A stretch of DNA of 64,000 bases from Haematococcus lacustris. Its lineage: Eukaryota; Chlorophyta; Chlorophyceae; Chlamydomonadales; Haematococcaceae. The position numbers and the translations under genes were made by a program. This document shows positions 13,897 to 26,065 of the stretch, in pieces (within the stretch, counting starts at the first letter, position 1; every line of letters starts with the position of its first letter). Location of the stretch: positions 527,311 to 591,310 of the forward strand of contig JASKMD010000023.1 of the NCBI GenBank assembly GCA_030144725.1, read 5' to 3'. A model generated the notes under the pieces. It saw nothing but the letters and a program-made list of their open reading frames with translations. It was not told where the DNA came from and searched no databases.

Positions 13897-13940
<44 letters not shown>

Positions 13941-14700
13941 TCCTGCTGCTGCTGCCGCTCCTGCTGCTGCTGCTGCCGTTGCTGGTGCTGGTGCTGGTGC
14001 GGTTGCTGAGGTTGCCCGGGTGCAGGGGTGCCCGGGATCAAACAAGACCTGCAGGCCCTCGAGCTTCAGAAGCAGATGCTGGAAGATGACGCGTTGCTCC
14101 AGGAGAGCCATCAGCGGTGCCTCACTCTCAGCCTCACTCCCCTCACCCTCGTCACACTTGTGTGACTCCTCCACCCACTCCCCACCACTGCCGTGGATTG
14201 GAAGTGTGAGGAGGCTGGGAGCCCGCCATGCAAGCATGCCCTGCACTTGCAGCCCTGCTGCATGCGACCCGACTGGTGCTGGAGTCATCTGAACCGCTGC
14301 TGCTGGCGCCTGACTGGACCTGGTGGCCCCTGTGGCCAACTGGCAGGGTGCGTGGTGTGATGAGGAAGCTGCTGGGAAGCTGCGTGCGGGGGGTCCCCCT
14401 GCACCCGCTCTGAGCTGCTGCAGCAGCTGCTGAGTGATGGCCATGGGGTCGGCACCACAGGGGGGAGGAGCAGCAGCAGCAGCAGTGGGGGGGGTGGGGG
14501 GAGTGGCAGGAATGGGAGCAAGGGGGCGAGTTGTGGGGGGCGGGGGGGATGACTTGAGGTGCAGGTGCAGCAGCTGGATGAGAATGCGAGGGGAGGCAGG
14601 GGGGGCCAAGCCAGGGTACGAGCCCCCACCCAAGGGGTCAGGTGGGGGTGCATGGGTAAGCCCATGGCCAGCAGCCCAGGGAAAAGACCTGGATGCTGCG

Positions 14701-14736
<36 letters not shown>

Positions 14737-17700
14737 GTCTGCTGCTGCTGGGCTTGGGAGGGCGGGTGGTTCACGTCAGGCTGCACCCTGCCGCCCCACC
14801 CCTGCCCTGGTCCACCCTGTGCAATGAGGCTCTCAGGGGAGGGGGGGTCAGGACTGGCTGGCTGCCCCTTCAACTCCACCGTGACTGATGCCACCAGGAT
14901 GCTAAGCTGCAGGCAGGCAGGGCAGCGACCACCTCTACCTCACTCTAGAGCTATGACGTGTGATTAGTAATGGCAGCTGGACATGGGCTCACCAGGTGGC
15001 CCAGCTGCTTTGCGTAGCTTGCATGGCATGCTACTTACATAAGCAGCCCCATGCATAATGATGTATCAGACTGAAGACGCCCTGTTCAAAGAAAGAAATG
15101 TGTGACTCACGAGCAGCAGAGTGTGACCCAACCCCTGTCCCACCTCCCACCCACCCACCTCGACAGCAGGAGCTGGGTCTCCCAAGAGGGCTGCCTTAGC
15201 CAGCAGCTGCGCTTTGCGGGTGGGCAGGCAGGCGGCACTGCGCTGCAGCCGCTCCTCCAGGCCCCCCACCAGGGGGACCCCCCCTAGCTCCTGACCCAGC
15301 GCCGCCACCCAGCCAGGTGCCACGACAAGATGAAGCGGCTGGACCTGCACCTTGAGCCGTGCAGGGGCGGGGAGGGGAGGGGCAGGGGGAGGGGGAGAGG
15401 GAAGGTGGAGGGGGACGGGGTCTGGGTGGGTGTCTGCCCGGGATGGTCTGGGTGCTGAGCCCGGTGAGCTGCAGGATTGCCGGCGGCGATGAGGTGGGAG
15501 GGGTGGAGGTGGAGGTGGATGGGGGGAGGCAGCTGCTGACTTGGTGGGTGGTGGTGGAGGGGGGTGGGGGGGGGGAGGGGAGGGGGTTGGGGGGCTGGGC
15601 TGGGTGTGGCTGGGGTGGGGCAGGGGTGGGAGGACAGGGGTGGAGTGTGGAGGAGGGGAAGGGAGCGATGGAAGGGGAGAGGGGAGCTGCTGCAGAAGCT
15701 CGAGGGCTGAGGCTGCTGGGTCGAGGGTGGGAGGGGTCAGTGGGAAGGGTGGGGTGCAGCTGATGGGGTGTGGGGGGTGAGGTGTGGGGGGTGGGGGGTG
15801 AGGTGTGGGGGGTGGGGGGTGAGGGGTGGGGGGTGGCAGCAGGCCCGGTGCCACTCTGTTGAGTGAAGGTAATGAGCAGAACAGGGGGAACCCCAGGGGA
15901 CCCACCCCCTGCCCCTCCCCCTGCTGCTCCTCCCCCTGCCGCCGGCCCCCCCGGCCCTGGCCACGACGCTTGCCCACCAGCCGCCCCCCTCCCTGGGTGT
16001 GGGTCCGACTGGCCCTCCCTCACCCCCACCTCCCTCACCCCCACCTCCCTCGCCCCCGCCTCCCTCGCGCCCCCCTCCCTCACGCCCCCCTCCCTCGCCC
16101 CCGCCCCACTTTGCCACCAGGTGCTGCCTTGGCTGGCCACTGGGTCCGGGCCCTTGGCCCCCGCCACTGCTGCGGTCATGGCCGCCATGATGGGACCTTG
16201 ACCAGCAGCAGCAGCAGCAGGAGGCACACTGCCACCTGGGCCGGGCTGTGCTGTGCTCCACCCTCCCCCTGCCTGAGCTGCTGCCCCCTGACCTGCCCAG
16301 GTGGCCGGGACCGTGGCCCTAGGCGTGTTGGATTGCTGTGCTGTCCCAGCCTCCTGGGCTGTCCGCCTGCGTGGGGCTGGGAAGGGGGAGGGCGGAGGGG
16401 AGGGGGGCGGTGGGGGCCAGATGCTCTGGCTGCCTCTCCCCTGCCGCCAGGCCCAGGGCAGGTCTGTGGCGGGTCCAGCATGCCAACTGAGGTCAGGGGG
16501 GCAGCTGGGATCCCCACCCCCTGTGCTGCGGCGCTGCCCCAGGCCCCCCTCAGGCCCCTGGCCGCCCCCCCTGCCGCCACCCAGGGTTATGGCCCCCCCA
16601 GGCCCCCCCCACGGCCCCCCCCCCAAGGCGGTGTCATCGCTGCTGCTGCTGCTGCTGCTGGTGCCAAATTGCCCGTGAGGTTCAGGTGATGAGGGGGAGG
16701 TGCGTGAGGGGGAGGGGGAGGCGGAGGGGGAGGGGGAGGGGAGAGGAGGGCAGGTGGGGGGGGCACCAGGGCTGTCGGTACAAGTAGCGGGTGGGAGAGG
16801 GAGAGCGAGGGGGGAGAGGGGTGTGGTGGTGTGGTGGTGGGGGTGGTGGGGGTGGGGCCTGTACAGGATGCAGGTGGGGTGGGGTCGGGAGGTCAGGCAG
16901 TCGAACGCCTGCAGGCAGCAGGGCAGCAGTTCGGGGCAGCAGGGCAGCAGGGTAGGGCAGCAAGTCAGGCTAGAGAATTTCATGGCCAGGATGAGGGTGA
17001 CAGGAGGGTAAAAGACTGACACTGGGGCCTGGGCCAGGGCCGGGACGGGTCGGGGTCGGGGTCGGGGCTGGGGGCGGAGTTGGGGGGGGGTACCCCTTAC
17101 CTGCAGGCCCCCCAAGGTGAGCTCAGCATGAGTGAGTTCAGGAGTGACCTGAAGCTGGAAGGTGGCGGCTGTGAGTAGGAGGGACGCCAGGGTGGGGTCA
17201 GCCGGTGCTGGGGAGCGTCTCAGCTGGAAGGTTAGTGCGGAGATCTGCATCAGGCACAAGTGACCAAGACCTGAAGACAGAGGGTAAGGCACGAACCAGG
17301 TATAGTCAGGAAAGGTTTCCTCAACCCCAACCCTCCTGAACCTAAACCCACCATCGTGTAAGTCATGTGACAGAATGCCAGCCCCTACCCCAGAACCCAG
17401 CACAGAACGTCCAGCTACGTCCCAGACCCTGCCCACTAAAACCGGCAACCACCTTTCCCCCAGCCCCCCACCCCCTGAGGCCCACGCCCCCCTGCCCCCA
17501 CTGACCCCTCACCTTGACCTGGGCCTCCAGATGCAGCGCAGCCGGCCCCCCCTCCCCGGCACCTGGCAGGCCAGAGGGGGCTGATGCTGTGCTGCCACTG
17601 TCCACAGCGGGGGGTCCAGGGGCGGCCCAGCTGCTGCCAGTCTCGTCCTTGGCTTTGGGACCAGCATTGCGGGTAGGGGCAGCACTGGGAGGGGGGCTGG

Positions 17701-17764
17701 GCAGCAGCAGGTCCAGCAGGCGGGTGATGCTCCACAAGCTGGAATGAGGGGAGGGTGCTTGGGG

Positions 17765-17817
<53 letters not shown>

Positions 17818-20800
17818 AGGGTCAGGGCCAGGGCCAGGGTCAGGGTCAGGGTCAGGGTCAGGGTCAGGGTCAGGGTCAGGGTCAGGGTCAGGGTCAGGGC
17901 CAGGGTCAGGGTCAGGGTCAGGGTCAGGGCCAGGGCCAGGGTCAGGGTCAGGGCCAGGGTCAGGGTCAGGGTCAGGGTCAGGGTCAGGGTCAGGGTCAGG
18001 GTCAGGGTCAGGGTCAGGGTCAGGGTCAGGGTCAGGGTCAGGGTCAGGGTCAGGGTCAGGGTCAGGGTCAGGGTCAGGGTCAGGGTCAGGGTCAGGGTCA
18101 GGGTCAGGGTCAGGGTCAGGGTCAGGGTCAGGGTCAGGGTCAGGGTCAGGGTCAGGGTCAGGGTCAGGGTCAGGGTCAGGGTCAGGGTCAGGGTCAGGGT
18201 CAGGGTCAGGGTCAGGGTCAGGGTCAGGGTCAGGGTCAGGGTCAGGGTCAGGGTCAGGGTCAGGGTCAGGGTCAGGGTCAGGGTCAGGGTCAGGGTCAGG
18301 GTCAGGGTCAGGGTCAGGGTCAGGGTCAGGGTCAGGGTCAGGGTCAGGGTCAGGGTCAGGGTCAGGGTCAGGGTCAGGGTCAGGTCCAGCCACCCATCAC
18401 CCGCCTTGCGCTGCTTGCTTCACCAGCTGCTTGGCCAGGCGCCTGCATTGCAAGATGAGGGGCACCTCCAGCTGCTGCTCTAGCTGCTCCAGCTCAGCCT
18501 CATCAACGTCCAGCCAGCGGGGATGGAGCCCAGGGTCTCTGAGCAGCCCTCTGGGGTGCATGCTGGCCCCCCCGCCTGACGCACCCCTGCTGCTGCTGCT
18601 GTTCCTCCTCCTCCTCCTCCTCCTCCTGTTGCCCTGCCCACCTCCTACTGCTGCCATCTGTCTGCTCCTGCTGCTGCTGCTGCTGCTGCTGTGGTGGGCT
18701 GGGCTGTGGCACTGTCTGTCGTTCAGTTCATTGTGGGCTGGGGCGGGTTGGGAGGGAGGGGGAGGGGCACCCAAACCATCGCCCCCCCTCCCCCCCTCCC
18801 CCCTCCCCTCCTCCCCCCCCCCACCCCCCTGACCCAGCCCCCCCCAACCCCCCCCTGCTGCTGCCACCAGCCACCACCCCTGAGGTACAGCAGTCTGAGT
18901 CAGACCCTGAGGAAGAGGAGGAGGAGGGGGAGGAGGAGGGGTCTGAGCACTCCCCTCGCCCCTCATCCTCGGCCTGCCCCCCACCCCCTGCCCTGACCTG
19001 CACCCCCTGGTCACGCCGGCAGCACAGCTGAGTGTAGCGCACCTGCAGCACCACCTGCTTCAACACCCGGGCACGCCGCACTGACCACGGCTCTGGACCC
19101 ACCAACCCTGGGGCACTGGCCTGACCCTGGCCCTGGCCCTGCTCCAGCCTCTGCCCCTGCCCCCCCGCCCCACCCGCCCGCCAGCCCTCTCGCAAATCGT
19201 GAACAACACAACGCAGGGCGTACAGCCACAGCCCATGCACCCTGGGGTGGGGGGGCGGGTGGCTGCTGCTGCCACCCCTACTCCAAGCCTGATGGGAAGG
19301 CCTGGGCTGGGCTGGGGACCTGCTTGGGCTGGGGCCGGGCCTTGCAGGTGATCCGTGGTAGGATGTTTGCCAGGTGGTTGGCTGAGTTGGCGGGGGGTGG
19401 TTAGGTGGTTGGTTGAATTGGGCTAGGTTGGGTGTGAGAGTGGCGGTTGAGGTGGGTGCAGGGAAGGGGGTGGGGGCGAGGGGGGAGGGAGGGGAGGGGG
19501 AGGGGGAGGGGGAGAGGGAGGGGGCGGGGGGCCGCCATATGCCATACCGCAGCTGCTTCTGCCACATGGCAGCGGTGTCGGCCAGCTGCAGCAGGGCTCG
19601 CAACTGGCAAGGGCTGCACTGCGGGGGCAAGGGGCGGTCACACAATCATAATCACACTGTAGTCACACTGGTAGTCACACTATTGCCAGAGGAGTTGTGT
19701 TATTGCCTGTGGTATGTTGTGGTCAGGCAGCAGCAGCCAAAGCACATACAAGTGCCCCACTCCCTATACCGCACCCTTGCTATCATACCCCATACCCCAC
19801 CCTTGATATTTTGTTGACTGACTATTCTCACTTGCTGGCTATTCACCTTATGAATGAATCATCCCTTCACTGATGCACCTACAAGTACCCCACTCCCTAT
19901 ACCCCACCCCTTGGGTTTTTGTTCACTGACTATTCTCGTTGGCTGACAGTTCACTCCATAAATGACTGCTCCCTTCACTGCTGCACACCTCATCCCCTAC
20001 AGCCTCCAAGCCGCCCCCTTCTCTGCCTGGCTCATGCAGCCCCCTCCCCCCCCCCCCCCTCCCTCCCTCCTCCTCCTCCTCCTCCCCCTCCCCTTCCACC
20101 CTCGCCCCCTCACCTGCACCTCCACATGCCTGACCTCCGTCACCACCTCCAGCTGCAGCTGAGGTGGAGCAGCCCCCCACGGCCATGACAGCCCTGGACC
20201 TTTCGCCGCCTCGCCCCCTGCTGCTTCCTTGCCCGCCACACCCCCACCCCCTAGGGGAGAAGGTCCAAGCCCCTCCCCCCTGACCCCAACCTTGGGCCTA
20301 GGGCCTTGCCTCAGGCGGGAGCCGGTGTCGCCAGCTGCTGCTGCACCCTCCCTCACAGCCAGCAGCAGCTCCAAATCCAGAGGGGACAGCAGGCAGCAGG
20401 CATCTGGTGTGTAAGGAAGGCGTGGGACGGGGTCAGGGGCTGGGCTGGGGCTGGGGCCAGGGCTGCGGTTGGGGCCAGGATCTGGGCCAGGGCTGGGTGT
20501 GGGGGGGTGGGGCACCACGTACAGCTGCACGCCCCGCACCAGCAGCCGCCGCTCCACTTTCGCACCCTGACACAGCCAGCAGCATAGTAAATGCTGTCAC
20601 ATTGTCACTCACCCTGACGTCACACCCACCGTCACACATCTGGCTGTTTCAGCAGCCTCCAGTCCCAAAACAGCTTTCAGCAATGTGACGTTGATCCCAC
20701 GCATGCTTCAGTGGCCACTGTCATCGTGCATCTGTAATCAAACCTGACATGCTTTAGTCAGATCTAGCCACATCAGATCAGATCATGCGGTTGCGTCAGG

Positions 20801-21353
20801 CTAGGGCAAGTCAGACGTAGGCAAAGCAATCATCCTGATCAGGCTCACCGAGGGTCCCCTCCGCACCAGCCGCATCAGCGCAGCGGACAGACTGGGGGTG
20901 TCAGCAGCAGTGGCCACCAGCTCAACCTTCAAGCCCAGCGTGCACCCGGCAGCTGTGCCAGATGGCCACCCACTCTCCACACCTGCCTGGGGATGTACTC
21001 TGGTATCACCACCCTGCCTTGCGCCTGCCGCTGTTCCTGCTGCTCCCCCTGCAGCTCCCCCTGCTGCTGCTGTTACTGTTCCTGCTGCTCCCCCTGCAGC
21101 TCCCCCTGCTGCTGCTGTTACTGTTCCTGCTGCTCCCCCTGCAGCTCCCCCTGCTGCTGCTGTTACTGTTCCTGCTGCTCCCCCTGCAGCTCCCCCTGCT
21201 GCTGCTGTTACTGCTGCTGCTGCTCCCCCTGCAGCTCCCCCTGCTGCTGCTGTTACTGCTGCTGCTGCTCCCCCTGCTGCTCCCGCTGCTGCTGCTGTTT
21301 CTATTCCTGCTGTCACTTCCCCAACTGGCCCTGAGGCTGGGGGAGCCATCCTG

Positions 21354-21398
<45 letters not shown>

Positions 21399-22197
21399 AC
21401 AGGCAAGAACACCCCAGAGGTTGCCAGCCCCCCCTCCTCCTCCTCCTCGCTCCCTGCCCCAGTCCCTGCCCCTTCCTCTGTGTTCCTAGTGTCAAACCTC
21501 AGGTGCAGGCCATGCACACTCAGCTGCAGGTTATTTGCCAGGTAGGCCCCCAAGTGCATGGCCAGGGCGCCCAAACCACCAGCCAACTGCCAACTGCCAA
21601 CTGCCTGGGTCAGGCTGGCTGCTTCTGCAGCAGCCAGCTCAGCCAGCTTGGCAGCCCAGCGGCGACGGCACAAGGCGCTGGGCTGCCAGTCAGCTGCAGT
21701 CCGGCTGCAAACGGATAGCTGCACGTCGTGCAACTCGATGATCAGGGGGGCACCTGCCACCATCCACCGGCCCCAGGGCACCTGCCACGCACACCATGCA
21801 AGTCTATATGCATGGATGCATGGAACATGTAAAACAGCATGGGTGCATGGGGGTCTGTTATTGGTCAGCCTGCTGCTGTGTGGTGATGGGTTGAGGCATG
21901 TCACCTGGAGTCGTAGCTTGCCAATGCGACCATGAGAGATGGCGACAGGCAGCTGCAAATGGTCCAAGGCCTCTGGACGCAGTTCTACGTTCTCCAGCAC
22001 CCCTTGACCTGAGGGGAGATGGGACCCAGCGTAAGCTGGGCTGCTGCACCCTTGCTCTCCTGCTGCCTGAGCGTGCTGCAACCAGCGCGCATTTGCGTCT
22101 CACCGCCCCATAGGGAGATGTGCAACTTGTCTTTCTGCACATTCATGTACCGCCCTAACGCTGAGACGAGTATGTCCGCAACCCATCCCTCAAACAT
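6010..22197 (-). CDS. VPS13: VPS13-type bridge-like lipid transfer protein, 3' partial
   Basis: The ATG is at 22,197-22,195. Exon 1 (22,104-22,197) encodes MFEGWVADILVSALGRYM...ISLWGG, the chorein N-terminal signature. Exon 2 (21,905-22,008) gives VLENVELRPEALDHLQLPV and HGRIGKLRLQ. Exon 3 (20,849-21,781) gives VPWGRW...LIIELHDVQL and LANNLQLSVHGLHLRFDT. Junctions are GT/AG and in phase (94+104 nt = 66 codons). Later exons keep family landmarks: VERRLLVRGVQLYV near 20.5 kb, LRALLQLADTAAMWQKQLRYG near 19.6 kb, and LEQLEQQLEVPLILQCRRLA near 18.5 kb. Two very large exon blocks lie within 9,870-14,894 and 7,164-9,569. VFNVKRLGWEPVLEPWAW near 6.3 kb matches the WEPLxEPW segment that precedes the adaptor-binding region of VPS13. 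The C-terminal domains must lie in or beyond the gap. Family role: bulk lipid transfer at membrane contact sites. Low-complexity insertions make it unusually long. Confidence 0.85.
9870..14894 (-). other. Largest open block of the VPS13-like gene (RBG-type repeats plus Ser/Pro/Ala linkers)
   Basis: A 1,674-codon open stretch. It alternates short amphipathic beta-like segments (LLLKLEGLQVLFDP, AELRIGTLAAFQLVVASVSRAL, LVTLDVQLHDVAVLALA, LSLEIGVIQLTVKGQQLAILATALQPLL) with long disordered linkers and polyQ/polyA runs. This fits the repeating beta-groove of bridge-like lipid transfer proteins. Splice sites inside the block were not resolved, and some linkers may be introns. Confidence 0.6.
17766..18385. 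repeat. (GGGTCA)n hexanucleotide microsatellite with adjoining (CTCCTG)n
   Basis: A (CTCCTG) run at about 17,766-17,815 is followed by roughly 94 GGGTCA units, with scattered GGGCCA variants only near the low-coordinate end. The array lies in the VPS13-like gene, between the exon with LEQLEQQLEVPLIL (about 18.4-18.5 kb) and one starting near 17.73 kb. In one frame of the minus strand it reads as (Asp-Pro)n. Intron location is more likely than a DP-repeat insertion in a lipid groove, but the frame is open through both sides. Confidence 0.9.
20990..21405 (-). repeat. In-frame 45-bp repeat coding Ala/Gly, plus polyQ, within VPS13 exon 3
   Basis: About six tandem copies of a 45-bp unit (15 residues: TVTAAAGGAAGGAAG or close variants) at about 21,020-21,300, and a CAG run at 21,357-21,400. 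Both keep the VPS13 frame between HGLHLRFDT and the downstream SLSAALMRLVRR segment. This suggests a translated, expandable linker. Confidence 0.85.
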
Positions 22198-22796
22198 GAT
22201 TGATGGGGAACACTGCTACGCTGCTTGAGCGCGTGAGGGGAGCTGCTTGCGCCACTCCGCACCACTTCCGGCGCGGCCCTGCGCCTTCTGTGACGTGCGG
22301 CCCATGCTTTACTCCCCTGTGGCGTTGCTAGGCGAAGGATTTGTAGTAGGAACCTTGGCTCGGTCATGCACCGGTGGCCTACCTTGCATCACGCATCATG
22401 TCATTTTTCTATGTAGATTAGGTCCAGTGCTGGATGTGGTGAGTATCGCTACTGGTGGATTGCATTATTGTATTGTAACTAGCAGTGGGTTGCAGTGAGT
22501 TGCATGAGGGCTGAGGGCAGTGAGTTGCATGAGGGCTGTAGGTCACCCCTCCCATCTGCTGCCCTGCACCCCTGGCCTGCTGCTGCTGCTGCTGCCCTGC
22601 ACCCCTGGCCTGCTGCTGCTGCTGCCCTGCACCCCTGGCCTGCTGCTGCTGCTGCTGCCCTGCACCCCTGGCCTGCTGCTGCTGCTGCTGCCCTGCACCC
22701 CTGGCCTGCTGCTGCTGCTGCCCTGCACCCCTGGCCTGCTGCTGCTGCTGCTGCCCTGCACCCCTGGCCTGCTGCTGCTGCTGCCCTGGCTTGCAG
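22198..22796. other. Region between VPS13-like start and Crypton-like gene; contains a 27-33-bp minisatellite
   Basis: 22,198-22,494 holds the upstream region of the VPS13-like gene; no clear TATA box was seen. 22,550-22,790 is a tandem array of CCCTGCACCCCTGGCCTG plus a variable number of CTG triplets (about eight units). The array directly precedes the first recognisable recombinase-like exon and may mark its 5' truncation point. Confidence 0.6.
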
Positions 22797-25700
22797 GGCG
22801 CAGTCAGACTTAATCAGGTCAGTGGGCAACTGGAAGAACGACGTCATGATGCAGGCATACACTACGGGAGCCGCGCCTCAAATTCTCATCCAGCAAGGTG
22901 GATGGAGACACATCGACAATGACTACCTGCGGGGCTACTTCAGTGAGCGGTTCCTCATCAAGGTGTGCTACTGCTTACACTGTGTACTTGTGTCAGCCTG
23001 CCTGGGTGCACCTGTGTGTCTGTTGTGTACTTGTGTCTGCTATGTACTTGTACCTGTGTGTCTGCTGTGTACTTGTGTCAGCCTGCCTGTCTGCACCTGT
23101 GTGTACAGGTGCCAGAGCAGGCAGTCCATAGCTTCTATCCCTTCCTCGCTGGCCTCCAGGCTGCTGCCAGCAAGATGCCTGCCGATTCTGTCTCAGGCCC
23201 ATATGTGGCGGAAGCCATCTTCATGTATGGGGAGGCAGTGATCCAGGACTTCATCCACCAGGCAGCTGAGGACTCCTTGGCTGGAAAGCTAGATTCCTCA
23301 CGCTGGACTCCAGTGGAGCTTTGCATCTGGGGACTGCCTCACGTTCATCAACTAGTGGTTCAACATCGTGAAGACCTCAAGAACAAGGTGAGGTGAGGTG
23401 AGCTGTGTCATGCATGTGTCATGTCTCACCTTACACAACATGACTTTGCTTGTGTGGGCTACAGGTGTTTGAGCACCTGAGGCCAAAGGACACTAAGGAA
23501 GAGCTGGCAGAATCCAGAGCCGAGAACAAGGCAGCAACAGCCGAGAACAAAGCAGCAATACAAGAGCTGAGAGCCTGCCAGTTCACCATGATGCAGATGC
23601 AGCTAGCAGCTGCAGGGAGCTCACCTCACGCCATGGGCAATAGCCTGGCTGTACTAGCAAGTGCAGGGCTGATAAGCAAGCTAGCTGCTGGCTTGCCCCA
23701 CCCTTCCTTGGGTGCCAGCCTTGCTGCAGCCCTGGCCCACCCTGCCCAGCCCCCTGCCCAGCACCCTGCCCAGCCCCCTGCCCTGCAGCCCAGCCTGGCT
23801 GCAGCCCTGGCCCCCCCTGCCCAGCCCCCTGCCCTGCAGCCCAGCCTGGCTGCAGCTCTGGCCCCCCCTGCCCAGCCCCCTGCCCTGCAGCCCAGCCTGG
23901 CTGCAGCCCTGGCCCCCCCTGCCCAGCCCCCTGCCCTGAGCAACTGGCTGGCTGCAGGCCTGCCTTACCCTGCCCAGCCCCCTGCCCTGCAGCCCAGCCT
24001 GGCTGCAGCCCTGGCCCCCCCTGCCCAGCCCCCTGCCCTGCAGCCCAGCCTGGCTGCAGCCCTGGCCCCCCCTGCCCAGCCCCCTGCCCTGAGCAACTGG
24101 CTGGCTGCAGGCCTGCCTTACCCTGCCCAGCCCCCTGCCCTGCAGCCCAGCCTGGCTGCAGCCCTGGCCCCCCCTGCCCAGCCCCCTGCCCTGCAGCCCA
24201 GCCTGGCTGCAGCCCTGGCCCCCCCTGCCCAGCCCCCTGCCCTGAGCAACTGGCTGGCTGCAGGCCTGCCGTACCCTGCCCAGCCCCCTGCCCTGCAGCC
24301 CAGCCTGGCTGCAGCCCTGGCCCCCCCTGCCCAGCCCCCTGCCCTGCAGCCCAGCCTGGCTGCAGCCCTGGCCCCCCCTGCCCAGCCCCCTGCCCTGAGC
24401 AACTGGCTGGCTGCAGGCCTGCCTTACCCTGCCCAGCCCCCTGCCCTGCAGCCCAGCCTGGCTGCAGCCCTGGCCCCCCCTGCCCAGCCCCCTGCCCTGC
24501 AGCCCAGCCTGGCTGCAGCCCTGGCCCCCCCTGCCCAGCCCCCTGCCCTGAGCAACTGGCTGGCTGCAGGCCTGCCTTACCCTGCCCAGCCCCCTGCCCT
24601 GCAGCCCAGCCTGGCTGCAGCTCTGGCCCCCCCTGCCCAGCTCCCTGCCCTGCAGCCCAGCCTGGCTGCAGCCCTGGCCCCCCCTGCCCAGCCCCCTGCC
24701 CTGAGCAACTGGCTGGCTGCAGGCCTGCCGTACCCTGCCCAGCCCCCTGCCCTGCAGCCCAGCCTGGCTGCAGCCCTGGCCCCCCCTGCCCAGCCCCCTG
24801 CCCTGCAGCCCAGCCTGGCTGCAGCTCTGGCCCCCCCTGCCCAGCTCCCTGCCCTGCAGCCCAGCCTGGCTGCAGCCCTGGCCCCCCCTGCCCAGCCCCC
24901 TGCCCTGAGCAACTGGCTGGCTGCAGGCCTGCCTTACCCTGCCCAGCCCCCTGCCCTGCAGCCCAGCCTGGCTGCAGCCCTGGCCCCCCCTGCCCAGCCC
25001 CCTGCCCTGAGCAACTGGCTGGCTGCAGGCCTGCCTTACCCTACCCAGCCCCCTGCCCAGCCCCCTGCCCTGCAGCCCAGCCTGGCTGCAGCCCTGGCCC
25101 CCCCTGCCCAGCCCCCTGCCCAGCTCCCTGCCCCGAGCAAAATGAGCAAGGGACACTACATGAGGACACTCTCATGCTTTGAGGACATAGAGTCCGAGTA
25201 TGAGTATGGGCTACCTGGGGTTCGACCACCCTTGAAGGCCCTCGAGGCAGAGCAGGGAAGGCCACACAGGGGCGGCGACAAGAACTACTCTGACCAGGTC
25301 GAGTACCTAAAGGACTGCGTCTTCACCATAAAGATGGTGAGGGAGTTGGAGGGTCTGACGGCCAAAGAGCTGCAGCAGCTTGCTGACAAGGACTTCAGGA
25401 CTGCAGCTTCCCAGTCTCAGGGATCTAACAAGGTCAGGTTTCACAGGCGCTGGTCTGGGCTACGAAAGTGGCTGCAAGACAAGTTCCCCAAGCACTACCA
25501 AGCTGCCAGGGAAATGAAGAAGAAGCCAGGCATGACATCAGCAGAGGCCATGGCTCTGATGGACCGCCCAGTGGAGAGTGTCCCCACTCCTTTGCGGCTG
25601 TTAAAGAGGGGGCGACAGGAGCAGGGCCTCCACAGCCCCAATGCTCAGTCTGCCAAGAGGATCCTGTTTGGTGAGCTCCAGTGTGAGGAGCTGGGCTTGG

Positions 25701-26065
25701 ATGTGGCAGCCTGTGCTGACACATTGATCACACAGCCCCAGCAGCAGGCAGGTGCTGTTTGTGGCAGCAGTCAGGGTCAGGCCTACAAGCAGGTGGTGGG
25801 TGGGGTGCAGGAAGGTGTGCTGGTGCAGCTGGCTGCAGCCTTGTCCCTACCTATCAGCACTTCCAAGGGAGGCCAACAGGGCATGTGTGGGTATGCTCTC
25901 TATGGCGCAATGAAGAGGGCTGGGATGGAGGCACAGCACCCAGGGGTGGAGGCTGCTCAAATCACCAAGCTATTGGCATCAGCATGGGCATGTGGGGGGG
26001 GGGCTATCCAGGGTGTGTACAACATGTATGCTGCCATTGCCAACAAGCTGGAGGGCAGGAAGTGA
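22797..26065 (+). CDS. Ndc10/Crypton-like tyrosine-recombinase-derived protein, 5' truncated
   Basis: At least three exons. The first (to about 22,962) encodes SVGNWKNDVMMQAYTTGAA..ILIQQGGWRHIDNDYLRGYF. The second (about 23,110-23,390) starts VPEQAVHSFYPFLAGL and holds EAVIQDFIHQAAEDSL and RWTPVELCIW. The third, after ctacag near 23,465, runs to a TGA at 26,063-26,065. The order GxWNxD...AY...GGW...Y, then FPF, then LQD-like and W-rich segments matches the Ndc10 domain-2/Crypton recombinase family. The acidic helix KEELAESRAENKAATAENKAA looks coiled-coil. After the repeat array, a conserved C-terminal block (RFHRRWSGLRKWLQDKFPKH) resembles a GCR1_C-like DNA-binding end. The upstream catalytic part is not visible. 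The assignment rests on motif pattern only; a domesticated or decayed transposon gene is possible. Confidence 0.5.
23739..25130 (+). repeat. Coding 51-bp-type repeat array (LAAALAPPAQPPALQPS)
   Basis: About 1.4 kb of in-frame tandem units reading LAAALAPPAQPPALQPS, interspersed with NWLAAGLPYPAQPPALQPS units in a higher-order pattern. Frame and sequence are almost perfectly kept and variants are mostly single silent changes. That implies recent expansion or homogenisation. The array separates the coiled-coil helix from the C-terminal block of the recombinase-like protein. Confidence 0.9.

Noticed and set aside
17509..18832. Long (Asp-Pro)n, (Gly-Ser)n and (Arg-Val)n frames
   Set aside because: Artefacts of the GGGTCA hexanucleotide array; at most one minus-strand reading could be real, and intron location is likelier.
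23681..25156. 491-codon antisense frame with GRGLGRGGQGCSQAGLQ repeats
   Set aside because: Mirror of the coding 51-bp array; the plus frame alone continues into non-repetitive conserved sequence at both ends.
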